From positions 1 through 57,433 of the forward strand of contig CAYJMF010000013.1 of NCBI GenBank assembly GCA_964370855.1: 57,433 nucleotides of DNA, given 5' to 3'. The notes under the pieces are model-generated. The model saw only the letters and a program-made list of their open reading frames with translations, was not told the origin of the DNA and did not search any database. Every line of letters begins with the position of its first letter. Position 1 is the first letter of the stretch. A program made the position numbers and the translations under genes. This document shows, piece after piece, positions 42,898 through 49,886 of this stretch. The DNA comes from JAKLKS01 sp964370855 (GTDB lineage Bacteria; Planctomycetota; JAJSAM01; JAKLKS01).

Positions 42898-43668
42898 GTG
42901 CGCTACCCCTCCCCCCTCCTCGAAGGCGTCCTCCTCGGCCGGCGGAAGCGCTTCTTCGCCGACGTCCTCCTCGACGACGGCGCCTCCGTCGTCGCCCACT
43001 GCGTGAACTCCGGCTCGCTCCGCGGCGTGATCGCGCCGGGCCAGCGGGTGCGCCTCTCCCGCGCCGCCAACCCCGACCGCAAGCTCGCCTTCACCTGGGA
43101 GCAGGCCCTCGTCGGCAGCACCTGGGTCGGGGTGGACACGGCGCTCCCCAACCGCGCCGTGGAGGAGGCGCTGCGCGCGGGCCTCGTCCCCCTCCAGGAG
43201 GGGAGGGAGGCCGTCCGCCGCGAGGTCCCCTTCGGCCGGGAGAACTCCCGCGTGGACTTCCTCGTCGAGGGGGCGGGGCTCCCGCCCCTCTACCTCGAGG
43301 TGAAGAACGTCTCCATGGCCGAGGGGGACCGGGCGCTCTTCCCCGATTCCGTCACGGAGCGGGGCCGCAAGCACCTCCGCGAACTCGCCGCCATGGTCCG
43401 CGCGGGGAACGCCGCGGCGGTCCTCTTCTTCGTCCACCGGGCCGACTGCGCCGCCATGGCCCCCGCCGACGCCGTGGACCCGGCCTACGGCCGCGCGCTG
43501 CGGTGGGCCGCCCGGCAGGGGGTGAGCATCGCCGCCCACGCCGCCCTCCTCGACGGGCGCGGGGTCCGCCTCGGCCCGGGGATCCCCGTGGACCTCTCCC
43601 CCGGGCGCCGGAACGGGGCCTCGCTGCTTCCGCCGAAACCGCTCGCGCGCCCCCGCCGCCGCCGGTAG
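42898..43668 (+). CDS. sfsA: DNA/RNA nuclease SfsA
   Basis: About 256 residues with SfsA features: RRKRFFADVLLDDG and AHCVNSGSL near the start (usually HCPNTG, so two residues differ), then RVDFLVEG and LEVKNVSMAEG with the catalytic-like acidic and lysine residues, then FPDSVTERGRKHLREL. SfsA was first described through maltose metabolism and is now assigned to nuclease-fold proteins. The length fits the family, with an extra Arg-rich tail of about 20 residues. The start GTG was chosen by -10 spacing; a GTG 6 bases upstream adds two residues. Confidence 0.9.
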   Translation: MRYPSPLLEGVLLGRRKRFFADVLLDDGASVVAHCVNSGSLRGVIAPGQRVRLSRAANPDRKLAFTWEQALVGSTWVGVDTALPNRAVEEALRAGLVPLQEGREAVRREVPFGRENSRVDFLVEGAGLPPLYLEVKNVSMAEGDRALFPDSVTERGRKHLRELAAMVRAGNAAAVLFFVHRADCAAMAPADAVDPAYGRALRWAARQGVSIAAHAALLDGRGVRLGPGIPVDLSPGRRNGASLLPPKPLARPRRRR

Positions 43669-43671
43669 GCT
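43666..43671 (+). promoter_or_regulatory. candidate -10 of the cysteine-dioxygenase-like gene
   Basis: TAGGCT overlaps the sfsA stop codon. Transcription from about 43678 would give a 17-nt leader with an AAAGGGGG ribosome binding site before the ATG at 43695. Confidence 0.4.
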
Positions 43672-43694
43672 CTCCCCGGCAAAGGGGGACTCCC

Positions 43695-44291
43695 ATGGCC
43701 GCCGCCTACGGCGTCGAGGGGTACTGTCGCGACCTCACCCGCCTCATCGACCACGACACCCCGCCGGAGAAGTGCGTCGAGGTGGCCCGCGAGCGCTGCG
43801 CGTCGGTGCTCAAGCGGGGCCTCGAACTGCGGGACGAGTTCCGCGCCGTCGTCCCCGGCCAGTACTCCCGCAACCTCGTCTATCGCGACCCCCGCGGGCT
43901 CTTCGTCGTGCTGGCCCTCCTCTGGAAGCCGGAGACCGCGAGCGCCATCCACGACCACGCCTCCTGGGGGGTGATGGGCACCTTCGAGAGCCTCATCGAG
44001 TGCACCAACTACGACCGCGTGGACGACGGCTCCACGCCGGGCATGGCCCAGGTGAAGGAGCGGGAGGTCATCCCGAGCGGCGAGGGGAACGTCGAGGTCA
44101 TCCTCCCCCCGGGCATCGACATCCACCGGATGCGCAACCCCACGAAGGGCCGCACCATCACGCTCCACACCTACGGCCGCGAGGTGGACGCCTGCAACGT
44201 CTACGACCCGGTGACCTGCCGCATGGGGTCCGTGGCGCTGCGCTACGCGAACCGGCCCGGCGAGATCCCCGGGCCGGGCCGCATCGCCTGA
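43695..44291 (+). CDS. cysteine dioxygenase family cupin protein
   Basis: A 198-residue cupin. The metal site of cysteine dioxygenases is visible: HDH (H86 and H88) in SAIHDHASWG and H144 in DIHRMRN, with the TLHTYG segment following. Cysteine dioxygenase oxidises cysteine to the sulfinate using a mononuclear ferrous ion and oxygen. Bacterial relatives may act on other thiols such as 3-mercaptopropionate, so the exact substrate is open. The protein contains several free cysteines but no clear Cys-Tyr cross-link pair can be assigned. A GGGGG ribosome binding site precedes the ATG. Confidence 0.8.
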   Translation: MAAAYGVEGYCRDLTRLIDHDTPPEKCVEVARERCASVLKRGLELRDEFRAVVPGQYSRNLVYRDPRGLFVVLALLWKPETASAIHDHASWGVMGTFESLIECTNYDRVDDGSTPGMAQVKEREVIPSGEGNVEVILPPGIDIHRMRNPTKGRTITLHTYGREVDACNVYDPVTCRMGSVALRYANRPGEIPGPGRIA

Positions 44292-44309
44292 CTCCCGCCC
44301 GAGGGTCCC

Positions 44310-44326
44310 CGCCCATAGAATGGGCG
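44310..44326. promoter_or_regulatory. palindrome over a -10-like hexamer
   Basis: CGCCCAT-AGA-ATGGGCG is perfectly symmetric and contains TAGAAT (44316-44321), a likely -10, with the ATG at 44341 about 20 bases downstream. A regulator bound here would control the next gene. It could also act as a small terminator for the upstream gene. Confidence 0.45.
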
Positions 44327-44340
44327 CGGAGGGCCCGCCC

Positions 44341-44928
44341 ATGAAGGCCGTGATCGCCGCGTCGCTCCTGTCCGCCGCCGCCGCCTCCTCCCTGACCTGG
44401 ATCCTCGCCACGTCGGCGGCGCCGCCCGCGCCCGCCCCGGGACGGTCCCCGGCGGCGGCGGACTTCAAGGCCGCCCTGGGCGACCTCGAGCGGGAGGTGG
44501 CCGCCCTCCGGAGGGAGATGGCGGAGCGGCCCGGTTCCGGTGCGCCGGGAGGAGGCCCCCCGGCGGCGACCCCCGCCGCCGACGCCCGACGGAGCGACGG
44601 CTCCGACACCTCCAACCTCGTGCTCCGCCCCGCCGCCGGAGTCGCGGCGTCTCTCGACCCGGTGCCCCCCGTGACCCCCGCGGTGGTGCAGCTGCTGGAG
44701 GAGCTGTCCCAGTGGCACGGCCGGCCGGAGGTGCGGGCCCGTTGGACCTTCCTTCCCGAGGGCAAGGTCCTCGAACAGCTCGGGATGCCCGACTCCGTCG
44801 TTCCCAACCAGGTCGAGGAGGCGTGGATCTACCGTGTCCCCTCGGGCGAGACCGACGAGGAGGGGAATCCGCGCTGGAGGAGGTACCAGGTGACCCTCAA
44901 CCGCGGACGGCTCGTGCGGGTCGACTGA
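44341..44928 (+). CDS. membrane-anchored protein of unknown family
   Basis: A 195-residue protein with an N-terminal signal anchor (about 3-24), a Pro/Ala-rich stretch, a short coiled-coil (about 40-60, LGDLEREVAALRREMAER) and a disordered linker to about 95. The C-terminal domain (about 115-195) has EGKVLEQLGMPDSVVPNQVE and ends in strands; its GxPD turn recalls the SmpA/BamE-like fold, but this is weak. A GGAGGG site lies before the ATG. It precedes the sigma-54 activator by 170 bases, a gap that otherwise shows only a -10-like TAGGAT at 45013. Confidence 0.55.
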   Translation: MKAVIAASLLSAAAASSLTWILATSAAPPAPAPGRSPAAADFKAALGDLEREVAALRREMAERPGSGAPGGGPPAATPAADARRSDGSDTSNLVLRPAAGVAASLDPVPPVTPAVVQLLEELSQWHGRPEVRARWTFLPEGKVLEQLGMPDSVVPNQVEEAWIYRVPSGETDEEGNPRWRRYQVTLNRGRLVRVD

Positions 44929-45098
44929 TCGTGCCGAGGATCATGATTGAAGGTCACGGGCTCCCCCGGGAGTCCCGCCGGTCCGACCGGGGTGCGCGGG
45001 CCGGGCCGGGCTAGGATCCACGGCGGCCCGGCTCCCTCCGGCTGGTCCGCCTCCCGCCGGGCGCGGCCCGGCACGTCCGGCGCCTGTCCGAGGTGGTC

Positions 45099-46457
45099 AT
45101 GGCGACCCGCGGGGTCGTAGACGAACCACGGTTCTTCGAGACCGTCCTGCGCTGCGTCGCGGACGGCGTCTTCACCGTGGCCAGCGACTTCCGCATCCTC
45201 TCCTTCAACCGGGCCGCCGAGAGGATCACCGGGATCCCCGCCGACCGGGCCATCGGGACGCGCTGCTCCGAGGTCCTCCACTCCGACCTCTGCGAACAGG
45301 GCTGCCCCATCAGGGAGACCCTGGAGACGGGCCGCGAGGTCATCGATCGGCCCGCGCGGATCCTCACCCGGGAGGCGCGGTCGATTCCCATCAGCGTGAG
45401 CAGCGCCGTCCTCCGGTCCGGGGACGGAACCCTGCTCGGGGCGGTGGAGACCTTCCGGGACCTCTCCACCATCGAGCGGCTCCGCCGGGAACTCCTGGGG
45501 CAGTACACCTTCGAGGACGTCATCGGGAAGAGCGAGGCCTTCCGGAAGATCTTCGCCCTCCTGCCCGACGTCGCCGCGAGCGAGAGCACGGTCCTCCTCG
45601 AGGGCCCGAGCGGCTCGGGGAAGGAGCTCCTCGCCCGGGCCATCCACAACCTGAGCCGGCGCCGCAAGCGTCCCTACGTGGTGGTGAACTGCGGGACTCT
45701 CCCCACCCAGCTCTTCGAGTCCGAGCTCTTCGGGTACAGGCGCGGGGCCTTCACCGATGCCAGGCGGGACAAGCCCGGCCGCATCACCCAGGCACAGGGG
45801 GGGACCCTCGTCTTCGACGAGGTCGGGGATCTCCCCCTGGAGACCCAGGTCAAGCTCCTCCGCCTCCTGCAGGAGCGGGAGTACAGCCCCCTCGGGGCCG
45901 TGGAGACCCTGCAGGCCAACGTGCGCATCGTCGCCGCCACGAACCGGGATCTTTCCCGGCTCGTGAGCCAGGGGCTCTTCCGGGACGACCTCTACTTCCG
46001 CCTGGCCGTCGTGCGCCTCGTCATCCCCCCCCTCGACCGGCGCCGCGAGGACATCCCCTACCTGGTCTCCCACTTCATCGAACGCTTCAACGCCAAGCAG
46101 GGCAAGCACGTCACGGGCGTGACCCCGGCGGTCATGGAGATCCTCATGCGCCACGACTTCCCCGGCAACGTGCGCGAGCTGGAGAACATCGTGGAGTACG
46201 CCTTCGTCCTCTGCCGCAACGGCTCCATCGACGTGCACCACCTGCCCGACGGCGTCCAGGCCAGGAACGGCGCGTCGGCCTCCGCGGAGCCCCCCCCGAC
46301 CACGCTTCCCCTGGCCAGGAGCGAGGCGGAGACGATCCGCCGCAGCCTGGAGCGCCACGGGGGCCGGCGCACCGTCGTCGCCGGGGAACTCGGGATCAGC
46401 CGGGCGACCCTCTGGCGGAAGATGAAGAAGCACGGGATCTCCCCCGGGGAGCGCTGA
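45099..46457 (+). CDS. PAS-AAA+-Fis sigma-54-dependent activator
   Basis: A 452-residue enhancer-binding protein. A PAS domain (about 10-120) contains the cysteines C56, C65 and C69. A short linker leads to the AAA+ domain (about 140-375), with Walker A GPSGSGKE (169-176), the sigma-54 contact loop GAFTDA (216-221) in place of GAFTGA, and Walker B TLVFDE (236-241). A Fis-type helix-turn-helix ends the protein (about 415-450). Such proteins bind upstream enhancers and use ATP to open RpoN-promoter complexes. The three PAS cysteines suggest an iron-sulfur, haem or redox signal. The operon downstream is the obvious target. ATG 45099 is preferred to GTG 45093 because a GAGGTGG stretch is then usefully placed. 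Confidence 0.92.
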   Translation: MATRGVVDEPRFFETVLRCVADGVFTVASDFRILSFNRAAERITGIPADRAIGTRCSEVLHSDLCEQGCPIRETLETGREVIDRPARILTREARSIPISVSSAVLRSGDGTLLGAVETFRDLSTIERLRRELLGQYTFEDVIGKSEAFRKIFALLPDVAASESTVLLEGPSGSGKELLARAIHNLSRRRKRPYVVVNCGTLPTQLFESELFGYRRGAFTDARRDKPGRITQAQGGTLVFDEVGDLPLETQVKLLRLLQEREYSPLGAVETLQANVRIVAATNRDLSRLVSQGLFRDDLYFRLAVVRLVIPPLDRRREDIPYLVSHFIERFNAKQGKHVTGVTPAVMEILMRHDFPGNVRELENIVEYAFVLCRNGSIDVHHLPDGVQARNGASASAEPPPTTLPLARSEAETIRRSLERHGGRRTVVAGELGISRATLWRKMKKHGISPGER

Positions 46458-46477
46458 AGCGGGTCGGGACCGTTGCA

Positions 46478-46509
46478 GCGACGCGACGCGTGAAACGCGC
46501 GGACGTCGC
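46478..46509. promoter_or_regulatory. interrupted inverted repeat, candidate activator enhancer
   Basis: GCGACG-N4-GCGT, a GAA centre, then ACGC-N5-CGTCGC; the core CGCGT-GAA-ACGCG is perfect. It lies about 110-140 bp upstream of the candidate -24/-12 site at 46619 and directly after the activator gene. This is the right place and symmetry for binding of the Fis-type helix-turn-helix. It could also be a weak terminator, but there is no T-tract. Confidence 0.5.
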
Positions 46510-46618
46510 GGAAGTGGAACGTCGCCTCCCCGCCCGGCCCCGGTCGCGGCCCCCGTCCACCGCCCCAACCTCCCGCCCGCCAGCGGGTTGAGCCCTCCGG
46601 GAGGCGTTCCGGGCGGAT

Positions 46619-46635
46619 CCGGTCCGGGCCTTGCC
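46619..46635 (+). promoter_or_regulatory. possible sigma-54 promoter of the redox operon
   Basis: CCGGTCCGGGCCTTGCC has GG (46621-46622) and GC (46633-46634) exactly 12 bp apart and an intact TTGC, but the -24 element is poor (CGGTCC for TGGCAC). The predicted start of transcription, about 46646, would leave an approximately 18-nt leader with a GGAGG ribosome binding site before the TTG at 46664. It is weaker than the one at 4699; support comes mainly from the neighbouring activator. Confidence 0.42.
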
Positions 46636-46663
46636 ATGGCTTCCGTGGTCCGGAGGTCCGAAC

Positions 46664-46996
46664 TTGAAGGTCGCCATTCCGAGGATGGGAGAGATGGTCG
46701 CCCCCTGCTTCGAGTACTGCGCCACCATGGCGATCTTCACCGTGGAGGGGGGCCGCATCCTGGACCAGGTGGACTTCCCCCTCCGCAGCCGGGATCCCTT
46801 CGACCGGGTCCGGCTCCTCCGCGACCGCGAGGTCGACACGCTCATCTGCGGGGGCATGCAGGACGTCTACGAGGACCTGGTCCGGGCGAGCGGCTTCGAG
46901 GTCATCTCCTGGGTCTCGGGTTCGGTGGAGGACCTCCTGGACATGTACCTGCGCGGCAGGCTCGTCGGCGGCACCGGCCCGGTCAGGAGGGATTGA
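46664..46996 (+). CDS. NifX/NifB-type dinitrogenase iron-molybdenum cofactor family protein
   Basis: A 110-residue protein of the small domain that binds metal clusters in NifX, NifY and NifB. It starts KVAIPRMGEMVAPCFEYC, matches the KVAIPVxxGxxVxPCFG pattern, and has the ICGGMQ loop and a helical end. In this context it probably binds or delivers a metal-sulfur cluster to the redox proteins or serves as a sensor; nitrogenase genes are absent. TTG is taken as the start because GGAGG lies 7 bases upstream and the family begins here. An ATG 33 bases upstream would overlap the candidate promoter. Confidence 0.8.
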   Translation: MKVAIPRMGEMVAPCFEYCATMAIFTVEGGRILDQVDFPLRSRDPFDRVRLLRDREVDTLICGGMQDVYEDLVRASGFEVISWVSGSVEDLLDMYLRGRLVGGTGPVRRD

Positions 46997-46999
46997 TCC

Positions 47000-48397
47000 G
47001 TGGCGACTCCGAAGAAGTACAGCTATCACGTCGAGGCCGCGGGCCTGGCGGTGGAAGGGAAGCCGGAGAAGTTCCTCGAGGCCTTCGCGGCGATCCTGCG
47101 GCACGGCAGCTACAACCTCGCCCTGGACACCTACTCCCGCATGAGCGCCCGGTGCGGGCGCTGCGCCTCGGCCTGCCAGCTCCACCAGGCCACGGGGGAG
47201 GACCGGGACATCCCCTGCCACCGATCCGAACTGCTCCTGCGCGTCTACCGGCGGTACTTCACCACGACCGGCGTGCTCAAGGCCCGGGTCTTCGGCGGCT
47301 TCACCCTCACCGACGAGTACCTCGACGAGATGGCGGAGTCCTACTACCGCTGCACGGCCTGCCGCCGCTGCAAGGCCTCCTGCCCCCTCGGCATCGACCA
47401 CGGCCTGATCACCCACCTGGCCCGCTGGGTGCTCGCCGAGATCGGGATCATCCCGCGGGCCCTCCTCGTATCGGTCCGGGAGCAGCTGGAGGGGAAGACG
47501 AGGAACACCTCCGGCATCCCGATCCCCGCCCTGAAGGACACCTGCGACTTCCTCCGCGAGGAGCTGCGGGACATCCACGGGGTGGACGTCCCCTTCCCCT
47601 TCGACGTCGAGGGTGCCGAGTACGTCTTCTTCCCCGCGGTCTCGGACTACCTGATGGAGGCCGACACCCTGATGGGAAACGCCGCCGTGATGCTCGTGAC
47701 CGGCGGATCCTGGACCATCGGGACGGGGAACTACGACGGCATCAACTACGGACTGTTCTACAGCGACCGGATGCTGGAGCGGATCGTGAAGAACGTCGTG
47801 GCCGAGGTCCGCCGGCTCAAGGGAAGGAAGGTCCTGGTCGGGGAGTGCGGGCACGCCACCCGTTCGGCCTGGTACGTCCCCACCTTCGGGGGCGCGGACC
47901 CCCCGCCGGTGGTCAACTGCCTCGAATACGCCGCCGCCATGCTCGAGGCGGGGAGGATCCCCCTCGGGCCGGGGAAGATCCCCGAGCGAGTCACCTACCA
48001 CGACCCCTGCAACATCGCGCGCGTCGGGCGGATCACCGAGCAGCCCCGCGAGATCCTGAAGGCCATCTGCGCCGACTTCGTGGAGATGACGCCCAACCGC
48101 ACCGAGAACTACTGCTGCGGGGGAGGCAGCGGCACCGTGTCCATCGACGAGATCCGGGCCTTCCGGACCGGGCCCCTCGGCAGGCGCAAGGCCGCCCAGA
48201 TCCGGGACACGGGGGCGAAGTACGTGGTCTCCCCCTGCGCGAACTGCAAGAAGCAGCTGCGGGAGCTCTGCCAGGACAACGATCTCGGGGACGTGGAGGT
48301 CGTCGGGGTGCACGACCTCCTCCTGCGGTGCATCGACTTCGGCGCCTTCCGGACGGCGGAGGAACGGGCCGTCCCGGCGGAGAAGGGAGCCCGCTGA
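47000..48397 (+). CDS. HdrD/HmcF-like iron-sulfur protein with CCG domains
   Basis: A 465-residue cytoplasmic-type protein. Two [4Fe-4S] ferredoxin sites are seen: C52, C55, C59 with C73, and C118, C121, C124, C128 (CTACRRCKASCP). CCG-type cysteine motifs near the C-terminus (DPCNIARVG, YCCGGGSG, SPCANCKKQL) belong to the heterodisulfide-reductase subunit B/D family. Such subunits receive or deliver electrons at the cytoplasmic face of Hmc/Tmc/Dsr-type complexes. It follows the NifX-like gene by 3 bases, with an AGGAGG site and a GTG start, and is followed 2 bases later by a cytochrome b gene. Confidence 0.88.
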   Translation: MATPKKYSYHVEAAGLAVEGKPEKFLEAFAAILRHGSYNLALDTYSRMSARCGRCASACQLHQATGEDRDIPCHRSELLLRVYRRYFTTTGVLKARVFGGFTLTDEYLDEMAESYYRCTACRRCKASCPLGIDHGLITHLARWVLAEIGIIPRALLVSVREQLEGKTRNTSGIPIPALKDTCDFLREELRDIHGVDVPFPFDVEGAEYVFFPAVSDYLMEADTLMGNAAVMLVTGGSWTIGTGNYDGINYGLFYSDRMLERIVKNVVAEVRRLKGRKVLVGECGHATRSAWYVPTFGGADPPPVVNCLEYAAAMLEAGRIPLGPGKIPERVTYHDPCNIARVGRITEQPREILKAICADFVEMTPNRTENYCCGGGSGTVSIDEIRAFRTGPLGRRKAAQIRDTGAKYVVSPCANCKKQLRELCQDNDLGDVEVVGVHDLLLRCIDFGAFRTAEERAVPAEKGAR

Positions 48398-48399
48398 CC

Positions 48400-49101
48400 A
48401 TGCAGACCTGGCTCCACTGGGCCCGCGGACCGCTCTTCTGGACGGCCCTGGCGTTCATGGTCCTCGGCCTGGCCCGGAGGCTCCTCCTCGTCTCCTGGGA
48501 GGGGTGGCGGATCTACGTGCGGGCCGGGGACAGGAGCATCCCGCTGCGCAGGGTGGCGCGCGAGACCCTGCAGTGGCTCGTCCCGGCCCGCCGCCTGCGG
48601 GACCGGTGGTTCTACAGCCTGACCACCGTCGTCATGCACGCGGCGGTCCTCCTGGTCCCCCTCTTCCTCGCGGGGCACGTCGCGCTCTGGAGGAAGTCCG
48701 TCGGCCGCTCCTGGCCCGCCCTGCCGAATCCCGTCGCGACGATCCTCACCGTCGCCGCCGTTGCGGCCGCCATCGCCGTCGTCATCCAGCGGGCCGCGGC
48801 CCGGGACAGCCGCGCCCTGACCCGGTTCCAGGACCACGCCCTGCCCCTTCTCATCGCGGGCATCTTTGCGGCGGGCTTCCTGGTGATGCACCCGGCCTGG
48901 AACCCCTTCTCCCGCGACTCCGTCCTCCTGGCCCACGTCCTCGGGGGGGACCTCCTCCTCCTCCTGGTCCCGCTGACCAAGCTGAGCCACATGATCCTGC
49001 TTCCCTTCACCCAGCTGGTGTCGGAGCTGTCGTGGCACTTCCCGCCGGACGCGGGGAGCCGGGTCGCCGCGACCCTGGGCAAGGAGAGCGAGCCCGTATG
49101 A
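48400..49101 (+). CDS. NarI/DsrM/HmcE-like cytochrome b subunit
   Basis: A 233-residue membrane protein with five hydrophobic segments. Histidines placed in helices (for example VVMHAAVLLVPLFLAGH, FQDHALPLL, AHVLGGDLLLL, KLSHMILL) could ligate two b haems, as in NarI and its HmcE/TmcC/DsrM relatives. Paired with an HdrD-like protein, this makes the standard quinone-linked module of sulfate-reducer redox complexes. Its stop overlaps the next start (ATGA). Confidence 0.83.
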   Translation: MQTWLHWARGPLFWTALAFMVLGLARRLLLVSWEGWRIYVRAGDRSIPLRRVARETLQWLVPARRLRDRWFYSLTTVVMHAAVLLVPLFLAGHVALWRKSVGRSWPALPNPVATILTVAAVAAAIAVVIQRAAARDSRALTRFQDHALPLLIAGIFAAGFLVMHPAWNPFSRDSVLLAHVLGGDLLLLLVPLTKLSHMILLPFTQLVSELSWHFPPDAGSRVAATLGKESEPV

Positions 49102-49886
49102 TCCCCGCCCCCGCGATCCTCATCGACATCACGCGCTGCAACGGATGCGAAGCCTGCGTCCTGGCCTGCAAGCAGGAGAAGGGCCTCGGTCCGGATCGGC
49201 TCCGCCACGGCCAGCAGACCGTGGACGGCCTCTCGTCCACGAGGTTTTCGACCATCCTCCGCCGGCCCGGGGACCGCTTCGTCCGGCAGCAATGCCGCCA
49301 CTGCCTGGACCCCGCCTGCGTCAGCGCCTGCCTGGTGGGCGCCATGCGGAAGACGCCCGAGGGCCCGGTCGTCTACGACTCCGACCTCTGCATCGGCTGC
49401 CGCTACTGCCTGATGGCCTGCCCCTTCGGAATCCCGCGCTACGAGTGGGACGCGGCGGCCCCCTTCGTGCGCAAGTGCGACCTCTGCCACCCGCGCCTGA
49501 TGCAGGGGAAGGGGCCCGCCTGCGTCGATGCCTGCCCCCGGGAAGCCCTCCTGTTCGGGAGCAGGAAGGACCTCCTCGCGGAGGCCCACCGCCGCATCGA
49601 GGAGAACCCGGGCGGGTACCTTCCCCGCGTGGAGGGGGAGAAGGAGGTCGGGGGGACCTCGGTCCTGTACGTCGGTGACGTCTCCCTCGCCTTCCTCGGC
49701 TGGGGAGGCGACCCCGGCGAGGTGCCCCTCCCCGACCTCACCTGGGCGTCCCTGCGGAAAATCCCCGCGGTCGTCCTGGCGATGGGAGGCCTAATGGGGG
49801 GGATCCACTGGGTGATCCGCCGCCGCATGCTGATGGCGGAGTCGCGGGCCGGGGCCGGGGAGAAGCCGGGAGGCGGCGATGCGTGA
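49098..49886 (+). CDS. HybA/HmcB-like 4Fe-4S ferredoxin, membrane-anchored
   Basis: A 262-residue protein with four [4Fe-4S] cysteine sets: C14, C17, C20, C24 (CNGCEACVLAC), then CRHCLDPACVSAC, CIGCRYCLMAC and KCDLC with ACVDAC. This is the HybA/DmsB/HmcB pattern. A C-terminal helix (about 228-245) followed by Arg-rich residues anchors it. No twin-arginine signal is seen at the N-terminus, so its side of the membrane is not fixed by the sequence. It overlaps the upstream gene by 4 bases and the next by 8. Confidence 0.87.
   Translation: MIPAPAILIDITRCNGCEACVLACKQEKGLGPDRLRHGQQTVDGLSSTRFSTILRRPGDRFVRQQCRHCLDPACVSACLVGAMRKTPEGPVVYDSDLCIGCRYCLMACPFGIPRYEWDAAAPFVRKCDLCHPRLMQGKGPACVDACPREALLFGSRKDLLAEAHRRIEENPGGYLPRVEGEKEVGGTSVLYVGDVSLAFLGWGGDPGEVPLPDLTWASLRKIPAVVLAMGGLMGGIHWVIRRRMLMAESRAGAGEKPGGGDA

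Noticed and set aside
40521..44291. A 1256-codon plus-strand open frame
   Set aside because: It is antisense to the RND exporter for most of its length. The true gene is the C-terminal part starting at 43695.
46664..46996. A nitrogen-fixation locus
   Set aside because: The NifX/NifB-type domain occurs in many proteins outside nitrogen fixation, and no nitrogenase or other nif gene is present.
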